From Eutypa lata (taxonomy: Eukaryota; Ascomycota; Sordariomycetes; Xylariales; Diatrypaceae), in the NCBI GenBank assembly GCA_022661535.1, contig JAKULF010000003.1, forward strand, positions 1,364,001-1,428,000: a stretch of 64,000 nt of DNA. The letters run 5' to 3'. This document shows positions 10,951 to 21,256 of the stretch, piece after piece. The first letter of the stretch is position 1. Every line of letters starts with the position of its first letter. The notes under the pieces are model-generated. The model saw nothing but the letters and a program-made list of their open reading frames with translations, was not told where the DNA came from and made no database searches. The translations under genes and the position numbers were made by a program.

Positions 10951-12283
10951 TCAAGAGGCGCTCTCACGGCTCTTGCGGTAGCTAGCCTATAGTGACGTAT
11001 GAACAGTCAGCATAAACCGCTCTTATCACAAAGAGAAATCCGAGGTGCGACTAGCCTCTTGCTCAACCTGGAGGCCCTCGATGACAGGCTGGAGCTCGCT
11101 CAAGATCTCGTAGGCCTTCTTGTGGTACTCGACTTGGGCCGCGATTAGCTCGGCGAGGTTTCGCAGGGGTTCGGGAGTGTCCAGGACCTATATATAGCAC
11201 GGTTAACAAAAAGACCGGGATCATTCGTAGTTGACAACTGCCGGTGGTCGTCTCGCCAGGGTCTGACATACGTTCTTCATGACGCCCACGGCCTCCTCCG
11301 TCTGCGTGACGAACTCGTCCTCGGCCTTCTCGATCTCCTCCTGGGCCTCGGGGCTCAGCTCGTCGGCGCCGTGGGGGTGCTCGCCGTCGCGCGGGGAGCC
11401 GGGCAGCTTCCAGGTGGTGCCCTTGGCGCGGGACTTGACCGAGTCGAGGGTGAGGCGGGCCTTCTCGACGTTCTTGCGCGCGCGCGTCGCGAACATCAGG
11501 TTCGTGTTGAGCGTCGTGTTCCAGCCGGCGAGGAACCGGCTCTGGACCTGGGCGTCCTGCGCGAGGCGGGCCTCGCCGACGCGCTCGCTGGCCAGGGCGT
11601 ACTTCTCCAGCGCCGTCGCGAGCGGGTCCTCGCCCGCCCCCGTGTGCTGCTGGTGCAGGAGCTGCGAGCTCGCCAGGCTCGAGCGCGCGAGCGCGTGGTT
11701 GAACGTCTTGGGCTGCGGCTTGGCCGTCGGCGGCGCGATCAGGGCCGCCTGGGCCTCGGCGGGCGTCGTGGCGTTCGACAGGAGGTGCACCTTCTCGCTG
11801 ACGGTGCGGCCGAGGTCCTGGAAGGTCTCCTTGATGTTGGGCGGGTAATCGTAGGCCTCGTTGGAGTATTGCGAGCTGTTATATTTCGATGGTGGTATCA
11901 GCGAGAGCCGCGCAGCATTAGATGCAGGCTGCTGCTATGAAGCGTGCACTTACGTCACGGCAAGGATCTTCTGATGAACTTGCTTGAGGGCATCGACGCG
12001 CTTCTCGAGGTCAATGTAGTCTGGGGGCAATTGCGTCTATACGGAATTGGTTATCAATACAAGTTCTAGTAGTGTCTGTCTAGTTATAGTAGTATACTCA
12101 CTTTGTCCTCAGCTTGGCCTAGCTGCTCCTTGGTGTACTGGAAAGTACGGGAAGCAAAAGGCGTGATCTGAGAGCCAATGGAGCTATCTCTTGGATCAGC
12201 GGAAGCATAAACAGAGAGGGATGAAGTCTTTCGGTCAATTGTCCATACCTCAGCTGATTGCCGAATGCCTTGAAGTTGTCCAT
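10951..12283 (-). CDS. GVP36: Gvp36-like BAR domain protein
   Basis: Six inferred exons in transcript order: 12249-12283, 12102-12183, 11954-12036, 11272-11875, 11056-11187, 10951-10986 (323 aa, close to the yeast Gvp36 length). The N-terminus is MDNFKAFGNQLSSIGSQITP. Family blocks follow: TFQYTKEQLGQAEDKTQLP, LEKRVDALKQVHQKILAVT, SQYSNEAYDYPPNIKETF and, near the end, EYHKKAYEILSEL with VIEGLQVEQEASYRKSRE. The family forms crescent coiled-coil dimers on Golgi/endosomal membranes. The last intron (10987-11055) begins GC rather than GT; without it the protein would end with a non-conserved EASRTSDFSL. The first acceptor is ambiguous by 6 nt (12183 or 12189, both in frame). GC-rich coding exons contrast with the AT-leaning flanks. 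Confidence 0.85.
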
Positions 12284-15200
12284 TTTGGTAATCTGTGGTC
12301 ACTGCGATCGCTTAAGTTCAATAGAATTCAAGTTCAAGGGTTGGAAATCTCAAACACCAGGTCGAGTTGTGTTTATGTCTTGATGGTGCTGCAAAGGAGG
12401 AATGTTCTTTATATTGTAGCCTAGATGGTGATGAGAGTCGGCGAAAATGACAAATGACGGGACAGCTTGGGGTAGTGGCTGATTTGCCTATCACCTATCA
12501 GACCAGCACCTTATTACTGCTCATGCCTGTTAACTACGTAGATCAATCGCTATCAGATGGCTGTGCATCAATTTTAGCTAGCTTGGCGTTTCGCAGTTAC
12601 GAGTGAAACATGTGAGCCAAGTTAGGGCCAATGACTTTAGGCTTACTACAATACATACATACTTGTATGTAAGGCTGGTAGGGGCTTGAACTCAAAGTGG
12701 CTTGGTCTGACTATGACGATCCCAACTACACTACGTAGTAAATATGCTAATCTTTCGTGTTTATTTACTTGCAGTTTGTATTCGTCATTATCAAGTTTAA
12801 CATTTAGGGAGTAAACCAAAGTAGTAGTTTCAATACTTGAGTTTATGTTATATTTAAATAAACCAGCACTATATCACGTACACAGGTCGTCGATAGCAGA
12901 GCTGATTTAGATGCCACACTTTAGCTTTACAACTGAGCAAAAGCTAGGCAGTCCTTATGACAAGGAGACATAATATTTGAGTATTCAACGAAGCAAGATC
13001 GTCAACAAGAACTGACGCGTCAGCCAACAATGAAGTGTGTACGTGACGACATTCTATTCACAAGTGCCTGTACATACAAAGCTTGGGTGTGTTCGTAAAA
13101 TGGGGGGTTACCCAGTAGAAAAGCGGGGTATTCGCTAGAAAGGGGGTCAGCCATAGGAAGTGGGATTGCCTGCAAAATAAAGGCATGCCGCTTGAATAGG
13201 AGCTTGAAGCAAAACAACTTAGATAATCAAGGCATCAACCACTGACTACATCCTTTGTATATCATTCCCAAGATGTAATTTATAATCCCCATACTTTTCT
13301 AAGATCTTCCTCCATGGAATACCACTCATTACCTGCATAGCTATACCCTATCCATATGCTTAACTAAGCCCTCAAGCTATGTAGAGTAATTGGTATATCC
13401 TACCCCCTATCCTCTCTTGTAAGAATATATCCTAGCTCATCAGCTCATCGACTAACCTTGTGGTTTTATAGGAATGATTGATCTACCTACTCGTAACTAT
13501 ATGGCCTCGGTAGCTTTGGGGAAGATTTCATGCCCCGGAAGAGGCGATCTCTTAGCCCAGGTTAGTGCTTAAATACATCCAGTCAAGCTAATGTAGATCC
13601 CCCAAACCTACTCGTCAGACTCATGGCGAGTATAACCATGGATGGCGAAGCCTTCTTAACATTGTCATAAAGAACACATTGTTAGGCCCCTCCCATGCTG
13701 TGCACTGCAAAAGGTAGAAAGCACATACTCTCTCTGTTTCCCCAGAAGATTCTATGTAACATGCTATCTTCTCTAATTATTTACTACGTCAAAATAAACC
13801 CCTTTCTTGTCTTCTGCCTTAAGGGTGCACTTGCCTGGTGTATCTCGCCTAGCTAAAATATTCTAGCCTAGTGATATCTCCCCCTTTCTCTCGGCAATAG
13901 CCTCTGGAGAGAAGAAACGAACTCCGAACACAAATCCAATCTAGGACCATTAAATACTTTGACTCCACTAAGAAACGTTGGTATAATAGAGGTTGCTTAT
14001 ACTGGATTCTAGAAAAGACTAAGGGGTGATTACGGTGGTAGGAGGCCTGCTTCAGGTAGCAAGGACAGATATTGGGGTGGCTTAGATCATGGAACGAAAT
14101 ATTATCTTAGTAATGAATAGACGAGTATATTCGAACCTTTAAGCGGTGCTACTGTTGTCTCAACCCCCTCCCAAGTCCTGATATCAGTGCGTGTGCTCAA
14201 CACATATAACTAGGAGTACTATCCTCAATGGTTTCCATTTCGCTCCTCCGTGTACCTTCTCTACCTCAACTTAAAAAGTCTATATAACATAGCAGGGATC
14301 TAATCTAGAGTACATGGACATAAGTCTCCCTACCCATGCTGTAATTGTCGGTAGTAACTCTGTCAACTATCGGTGATATCAATAATTGTGGCCGTTTACA
14401 GAAGGGAAAGCAGTCGTGCTTTGAGAAATATATTATAGTAACTGCCTTTTAACTAACATAGCATTAGAAAGATATCCACTAGGTAGAATTCTTCTTGTGC
14501 ACGGTGTAATATCAGTATTTACTACAAAACGGCCCAAGTTAACCATGGAAGACATTGAGAGATAACAACGCCTTGTGATTTTACGATATATTAGATTGGA
14601 TTTCTTGAAAATTCATAGCCTATGATTAGTCTGAATGATATCCTGGGTTTTCCGTAGCCGTGACTTCGAATTGGAGATTTGCAAGATACTTATTCTAGAT
14701 GACTATGTCGTTGCCTAGAAGAAATAGAATCTTTGATATCAATATGCTCGTGTGGAATGGTAAACAATTATCTTATCATATTTGGTGCCTAAGGGGAAGA
14801 GATTAGATACACTTGTCACCTATTATGGATAGGCGGATGTTAAATGTACCTTATAAGACTTCCGCGTCATATTCTACACCTGAGTATCAAGCTCTATCAT
14901 GGCTCAACGTATGGTCATCGATTCAGTACCATGTACTTATGACTAAGTGATAAACCACCCGTTTCAAATAAGTGCCCACAACATAGGAAAACACCTCTGT
15001 TTGCAGTCTATAGGGACGTACGGCTACTCCGCTTTTCTACTTCCATTGCCTTGTCTCCCTCTAATGATTAGATCCTCAGGCCATCTTCACAGCAACACCA
15101 TCCAGTTGTTTCAACACAGAAAGGTTTTGCGTAAAATCTATCGATGTGACAGAGTTCTGATAAACAAGGAATATTGAGTGCTCGCACAGCTTCACTAATC

Positions 15201-17480
15201 AAGTTCTAATAATTACCAATTATTTATTTCTTCGGGGGTTTCTGACCAACCTTCCCCCTTCATAACAGTAGCCATACCATTTTGGTTCTGAGAGGTGCGT
15301 ATCTACTTGGTTTTCTCTTTTGAAATATATATGGTAAAGGAACTCCCTCGATTTTCTACTAGAAACCATAGGCCTAGAGTTGAGTTCCTAGTCCCCTATT
15401 GTTCGTAGCCGTCTTGTACACTCTCTTTATCACCTAGCCTTGTACCTATTCTTGTGTACCACGTGTACTATCTGTTTAAATAGAGCAATATTCCATCATT
15501 CTATTGGTTCATTGGGGCTAAGTACGTTATTCTCTAGCTAAATACATACCGGCATCCTCTATCCATATCAACATCATTTCCATTGCGCCCAGATTTTCTC
15601 TTCCCAAATCCCAACCTTCTAGGATTCAGAATTGAACTTCAACTTAGACTTTTTATCAAAGGGGACTCAGATATCACTTGAAGAACTAAAGGTATGTGTA
15701 TTTCCATTTCCTATCATGATTCCTCCATAGTAAACTTTCTTAGACAAGGGCAAGCAACAGGTGAATCCGCTTGATATGCTTCATCTTGATTTCATAATAG
15801 CATACACTGTTTTCTACTTACAGGGGTTTTTACTATTCTGATACGGGGAGTAAATACAATACATACCCAATCGTTATCGTTCAGAGGATTACGACAAATC
15901 CATTGCAAGTACTCTCGTACCAGATAACCAAACATTACCCTAATTTAACAGCCAAACGTTTCCTACCAACTCAAGAATAAATACAAGTTGAACCTAATTT
16001 ATTTCTAGCACACCCTCTGCCTTTTGTTGGTGACCATCCACTTCCTTTCACCAGCCTTCCTCATCCACCAGACTCTGCAGCACAACAGCATCCTTCACTT
16101 TACTAAACCTAACTGAATGACCTTCTAAGAAGACTCAAACTTAGATCCGAAGCCTGAGTAAGTATTATTCCTTGACCATCATTAACAACATTTTCACATG
16201 ATCCTTAATATCTGTACCCGTTACCCCGCGACAGTAACTGACATAACAAATTACTCTAGGCAACCTAACAACAACACTGCAAGGAGGACTACTAGTCAAG
16301 GCTTGTTTTTAAAGACGATTCAAATGTACTGAATCCCTAAGTAACTATTCGCAAGGCCTAAGTCTACCCGATCAATTTTCTAACGTCTTTCCAGCTTGCC
16401 TGCGCCTGCGAGTAGCACAAGGAAAAGAAGACTGCTATCACTACCGATAGTCAGTACATAACTGGACCATATCCTGTCCAGTTCTGACCTAGACAGGTAC
16501 GTTTTATTTCTCGTTATGATAAATATGAAACCTAATTTTTAGACGGTGCATACTCACTACTGTGCTGAATATTCCTAACACGAGGTGATGATAGAACCCA
16601 ACACTGGTGCTTCTTTTCACCATCATCCTCTCTATCTTCATTCTCTTCCCAAGAAATCCCTTTATTCCTAACCTTATCTTCCATAGCGCCTGAAAGCAAA
16701 GGCAAAGCGATTGCCTCTGTTAAAGGTAAGTCTGCTGAAGACGATGTCGGAGCGTTAACCTGAACCAAGTCTTCAAAGACAGCGACTCAAGTGCCTCTAT
16801 TTGTGTATCTTTTTACTTCACTAACTGCTCTCCTACATAGATATCATCTCTTTAGCTCTTTAAGCAAGAGATAGAAACTGGGAGTAACTCCTAGTACTCG
16901 AAGGAGCACACTCCGTTCGCAGGTGGTCCTATCCGCACTAGCAACGGTATAGATAACAGTGATATACTGTTTGTCTAGCTTTGCCTACAGAAGTAGGATT
17001 TCTGAAGACATTCGGCATCCGAAAGGCCGAGGTGCTTGTCATCAAACAGGTGAGCACGCTATTTGCTATGATGCCAACACCACCTGGTTGAAAATCAGAC
17101 GCCTGGTTTTCCTTCTTTTTTTTTTTTTAGGCAGCACACCGGTACAACGGTACAACGACTCCGCAGTCGTTGTCACTGGAGCTTAACCGCAGCAGGTCAC
17201 TGTTTGCTCGTTAGCAAGTTATGACATGGATACAGTTTGTTCTTGCTGGGACTAACTTGGATGTACCTATAGCCAAGAACCCCCCTAGCTGGGTTTTCTT
17301 TTTTCCAGTATACGACGACCCCAACGGCTCCGTAGTCGTTCTTGACCCTAGCAAGCTAGCTATACAACCACCTAACTCTACATATCGCCGACACGTTTCC
17401 TATTTGTCTATAACAAAAGGCATATATGACACCCTTTTTGATGCAAAAGCAGATTTATTCTAACTTATTCTTTTTCGTAG
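12284..17480. other. 5.2-kb gene desert
   Basis: No frame longer than about 80 codons and none with recognisable similarity. The sequence is AT-leaning, with pyrimidine-rich stretches from about 15500 to 16500 that contain many splice-like signals, which could mean a long non-coding transcript or leader. Hairpin-forming motifs occur at 17152-17173 and, in altered form, at about 17310-17335. The end (about 17464-17480) looks like a pyrimidine-rich acceptor directly before the RRM-like gene, so a 5' UTR intron there is possible. Confidence 0.5.
17152..17173. repeat. 9-bp-arm hairpin
   Basis: ACAACGACT and AGTCGTTGT are perfect inverted arms around a CCGC loop, just after a poly-T run. A degenerate relative (AACGGCTCCGTAGTCGTT) lies about 160 bp downstream, also after a T-rich stretch, suggesting an old local duplication. 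Confidence 0.7.
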
Positions 17481-18717
17481 ATGGATGAACGCTACAGCAC
17501 CACCCCCTTAGCTGGGTCGGGCCCGTCACCCTCGTCACATCCCCGTGAAGTTTCGACGATGAGTAGCTCTAAGTCAGAGCCCCACGAGCGTCCCAAGTTC
17601 ACGCCGTCCGTTATGGCCTTGCAGCGCCGCGGTCTCTTAGAGAGTGCTGCTACTCAACGCACTGGGGACGACGATGAGAACGATGACGATGACGATGACA
17701 AGGGAGAGGCCAAGAAGCGCCACGGGATCTCTCTCGCCTATAGAGGAGATCCGTCAGTAAAGGGCAACCGGTCCGCGGACATCGACGTGAACGAGAACAC
17801 GGCACTCTTTCTCCAGAATGGTAAGCAACCTTTATGGTTATTTTTTCCCCTTTGCTCCCGCCTGTTAGAGAGCCCTACGCCCCCGCCTGTTCGAGAGTCC
17901 TATGCTCCCGCCTGTCCGAGAACCCTTTGCCCCCACCTGCTCAAGAGCCTTTTGCCCCCGCCTATTCAAGGGCCCTTTGCTCCCGCCCAACCCCTATAGA
18001 TTGCTAAAACACCGGTACAGAGGCAATTGCTAACTCTAGACGTTACAGTTCCGCCTCGGTGCTCCTACCACGAGCTCCTGGCTTCGTTCCGCGACATCGG
18101 AAAGGTGCAGAGCACGCACATCACCCCTCCGGGCGACGGACACCGCACCTCGTGTGCCAAGGTGGCGTTTTACACGCGGGCCGCGGCCGAGAAGCTCTAC
18201 GCGAAGATCCGGGACGGGGAGATCGTCATCCGGGGCTACAAGCTCCGATGTGTCTGGAACAGGGTCAAGGGTAAGCAAGCAAGAAAGCAAGCATGCTTGC
18301 ATGCAATTTCACAGCGGCCTTAAGGTCTTTAAGGTCTCCTGCTGCTGTCTCACTGTTCGAACGAAATGCTGACTCCTATGGTATGGTATCGTAGTGGCCG
18401 GACAAGGCGAGAAGTGGCACTCGCGCATCCTCCTGGTCGCGGGGCCAGAGGAGCAGCTGTCCCGACAGCGACTCGACGCCGTCCTCGCGGAGAACATCGT
18501 GTACGACATCGACGAGATCATCGACCACGGGGTCGTGGACGGCATCGCCCGCCTCGAGTACCGCTTCGGCAGCTACACCTGCCAGGCGCAGTTCGCCATG
18601 AAGGCTATCCGGGCCTATTTCGACAACGATAATGACGACGACGTCAACGGGAGGGGGCAGGTTTGTGCCGAGTTCGGCCACCTTGACCCGTGCGAGTTCG
18701 CGCTCTCCTCCGATTGA
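17481..18717 (+). CDS. RRM-like two-module protein, paralog A
   Basis: Exons 17481-17820, 18049-18270 and 18395-18717 give 294 aa. The joins read LFLQNVPPRCSYHELL and CVWNRVKVAGQGEKWHSR, each with a branch site (GCTAAC, GCTGAC) before the acceptor. A disordered N-terminus with an acidic run precedes the conserved YRGDPS...RSADID motif (about residues 95-105). An RRM-like fold follows at about 108-190: NTALFLQNVP as strand 1 and SCAKVAFYTRAAAEKLY as strand 3/helix 2. A second conserved module of about 85 residues follows (RILLVAGPEEQL, LDAVLAENIVYDID, ARLEYRFGSYTCQAQ). Both modules and their order are shared with the gene at 54516-56176. A nucleic-acid role is inferred from the RRM-like pattern only. 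The start follows an acceptor-like TTCGTAG, so an upstream exon cannot be excluded. Confidence 0.72.
17857..17981 (+). repeat. 25-bp minisatellite inside an intron
   Basis: Five tandem units of 25 bp, each beginning CCCGCCTGTT or a close variant, fill most of the first intron of RRM-like gene A. Unit differences are mainly C/T and G/A transitions. The intron (17821-18048) is long for this gene set because of the array. Confidence 0.85.
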
Positions 18718-18990
18718 ACGCTATCCACCGACGAGTCGGGGTGGTGGCGGGGAACGAGGCCACCTGCTCTCTCCGTTGTTAGAGAGGGATGGATGGGTGG
18801 GTGGGGAGGAGGGGACGACGGGAGGGAGCAGGTTTGCGCTGCGTTCGGCCACTTTGACCCGTGCGAGTTCGAGTTCTCCTCCGATTGAATACCATCCACC
18901 GACGGGTCAGAGTGGTAGCGGGGAACAAAGCCACCTACTCTCTCCGTCGTTAGAGAGGGATGGGTGGGGAGAGGGGGAAGGGGGACGACG
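18646..18990 (+). repeat. Imperfect 171-bp tandem duplication
   Basis: Sequence around TTCGGCCACCTTGACCCG (from 18673) recurs 171 bp later (from 18844) with a small number of substitutions. The first unit contains the last ~70 coding bases and stop codon of RRM-like gene A. The second unit lies wholly downstream, so it holds a non-coding copy of the gene's C-terminus. Most differences look like transitions. Confidence 0.8.
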
Positions 18991-19227
18991 ACAGAACCCA
19001 GACGGCCATACCATAGTAACTCTCGCGTAATGGAGCAGCCCTTGCTCTCCAAGAACAGCTCCTCCAATGCTTGACCCAGAGTTACCGCCTGCTTGATGCG
19101 GCATACGACAGCTGTCAGAGCATCAGCTCTAGAACCGCGGTTCATCCAAGTACAATCTGGGGAGTAGAGAGCAAGGGCTGCTAGATAGGTACAACCCACC
19201 ACAGCAGCCGAAAACTATGGGATGGCT

Positions 19228-19296
19228 GACGGACTCGGCTTTCGTCTTAAAGGCGTTCAGTTAATCTACGACGCCACCAATAAAGCCGAGTCCGTC
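19228..19296. repeat. 15-bp perfect inverted repeat
   Basis: GACGGACTCGGCTTT at 19228-19242 is matched by its exact reverse complement at 19282-19296, with a 39-bp loop that itself contains a GGCGT/ACGCC pairing. A hairpin or residual terminal repeats of a small element would both fit. Confidence 0.85.
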
Positions 19297-19317
19297 ATAT
19301 CGTCGTCGTCCTCCACT

Positions 19318-19433
19318 GAGGGCGCCCAGACGAAATCGAATCTGCGCACAGCGGATCATCCCCGTCTATATTGCTACCGAAATTTGCAAGAAACCTTTTT
19401 CTTTTGATTTCTTCAGACAGTCTGGGCGCTCTC
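19318..19433. repeat. 14-bp inverted repeat (one mismatch)
   Basis: GAGGGCGCCCAGAC at 19318-19331 pairs with GTCTGGGCGCTCTC at 19420-19433 with one mismatch. It sits directly next to the 19228-19296 inverted repeat, so the two may be parts of one degraded element. Confidence 0.7.
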
Positions 19434-20135
19434 CATTTCCTCTACACCCATCACCTTTCATCCTGGGCCCGGTGGCACCTGGATGGTGGTGCACCCCTTC
19501 ACTAGCAGTAAGCATTTACCTGTTTGACTTAGAAGCCTACCACATTGCTTGATAACTCCAACGTGTGGAATGTGTAGAATTGTGTAGCTGTACAATATAA
19601 ATTATTGCTGCTTATGAGATCAAGGGAAAAGAAGCTAACTCGTTACCGAAGGAGGTGGGACTCGTGCAACTCAGGCAGGAGCCCATGGACTCGAGGTCCT
19701 GTTTTGGCATGACCTTCACGGGAGGTCGGAAGAGTTCTGGTTCATGGGGTCTCGGTAGACTCTGGTCTAATTTGAGACTACCTAGAGACGGTTATGTCTT
19801 CACTAGCTAGAGGGCAATGGGCAACCCAGGAGAAGGTTTATGTGAATGCTGCTATGCGGCTCAACATAGCCACTATCCAGGATTTCCCAACCCTGATTCC
19901 GATGTTGAGAACCAATCCGAACCTGACCCCGAGCAGAAGGCGGAACTAGCAGAACTGGCGGTATTCTAGGCGGCATCTCACCCGCGCCACATCCCCATCC
20001 CAGAAGAACTGGAAGAAAGGAAAGGAGAGCTTGAGAGCGGATAGCAGGAGGGAGTCTGCTTAGGGCGCAGATCCAGAGGCAGGTGCTTCTTGTTCTTATA
20101 AAAAAGCCGGAGTTGCGCGTTCGTTGCTTGAAGTC

Positions 20136-20492
20136 ATGGCAGCTATACAACTGTCTTGCCTTGTATGCGGAGGGGGGCCCTTTCCCGATGCTGGCGGGTT
20201 AAACCGCCACACTAGACAGCATCACGTAGGGACGAGGTGCCACTGGGGTTTGACGATGGGGCACTTTTCGGGGATAGCAGCGGGGATCATTCTGGTAGAA
20301 GAAAAGAGAATTTTAGGGCTGGTAGAAGGGTCTAGCTCTAACGAAGAGTCTACTTTCAAGGTACGGTCTACTTTGAACGAGGGGTCGACTACAAAGCTCT
20401 CGATTTTCTTTTCGTACGTGTGTATCACTACGTTCGCCAATCTAATTTCTGCGTTCAAAGGAGAAAAGGTTAAGCTTACAAACGAACACTAA
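20136..20492 (+). CDS. Orphan small ORF with C2H2-like finger (doubtful)
   Basis: A 118-codon ATG-initiated frame. Residues 7-30 read as CLVCGGG...GGLNRHTRQHH, a C-x2-C-x13-H-x3-H spacing close to a C2H2 zinc finger. The rest has no recognisable features and the 3' half is Ser/Thr-rich. It lies in repeat-rich sequence, so it could be a fragment of a mobile-element protein or a chance frame. Confidence 0.25.
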   Translation: MAAIQLSCLVCGGGPFPDAGGLNRHTRQHHVGTRCHWGLTMGHFSGIAAGIILVEEKRILGLVEGSSSNEESTFKVRSTLNEGSTTKLSIFFSYVCITTFANLISAFKGEKVKLTNEH

Positions 20493-21256
20493 AGAAGGCC
20501 ATTCTGTCTTTTCCAAGCAAGACTTAAGGGGGCCTTTTTCAAGTACGACCTAGGCAAGGAAGGCAGAGGAAATCAATCATGAATAAATACATTTGTACCG
20601 TACATACCGAGAGGGACGAAGTCCTCGAGGAGGAGAACAACAACTATGTCAACTTGTAGGCAGCCGCGTCCGTCGGTTATCATCGACTAGTCGATGATAG
20701 CTTATATCCTTCAAATTACGTTCAGTAACCAGCGCCCATCATTAGTTACCTCCGGAGATCGTGTTGGTGGATTAGTTCGAGCACCCGGAATGTATGTGGT
20801 AGGTAGAAATTAGGGACAGAAGGATATGTGACATTCAAGACCTTGGGCGACTGAAACCTACTAACTCCCATGTTCATTCACATCCCGTCAATAATCAGGA
20901 ATTTCGTGTTGGAACAGCAGTGGCCGACTGCCTCTCATTCCACCTCATTTCAACTTCGTCGTTTCAATCATCAACCAGGACTCCCACCCAGGGGGAAGCA
21001 GTATCATCTGTAAGAATAAGCCTCTTGATTGTTCATAATTACTAGTCATTATAAGATATCTACCCGGGTAATAAATAACGCGCTCTCTATGCCCTATAAA
21101 CGCCTCTCTATTATGCAAAGCAAATGCTTCTTTTGGAACAACATCCTTCTTCCCCCCTTTTTTCCCTCGAGTTAAAAAAAACCCCCCCAATGTGTTTGAA
21201 ACCATGTATTCAAGCCATATGCCGCCCTCTCTCCCCATGCCTATCGATACCAGCTC
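20493..21256. other. 3' flank of the chitin synthase gene
   Basis: No gene is seen. A short C-rich/A-rich homopolymer junction occurs at about 21173-21188. The right part is presumably the 3' UTR of the chitin synthase gene. Confidence 0.5.

Larger units (their letters stand above)
18718..20135. other. Repeat-rich intergenic stretch
   Basis: This stretch holds the second duplication unit, two nested inverted repeats (19228-19296 and 19318-19433) and short frames on both strands with no recognised family. The minus-strand frame at about 18910-19202 (QALEELFLESKGCSITRELL) is protein-like but unidentified. The arrangement suggests remnants of a mobile element, without proof. Confidence 0.45.

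Noticed and set aside
11279..11940. Two 189-codon plus-strand frames opposite GVP36
   Set aside because: Shadows of the GC-rich exon 4 of the BAR-domain gene.
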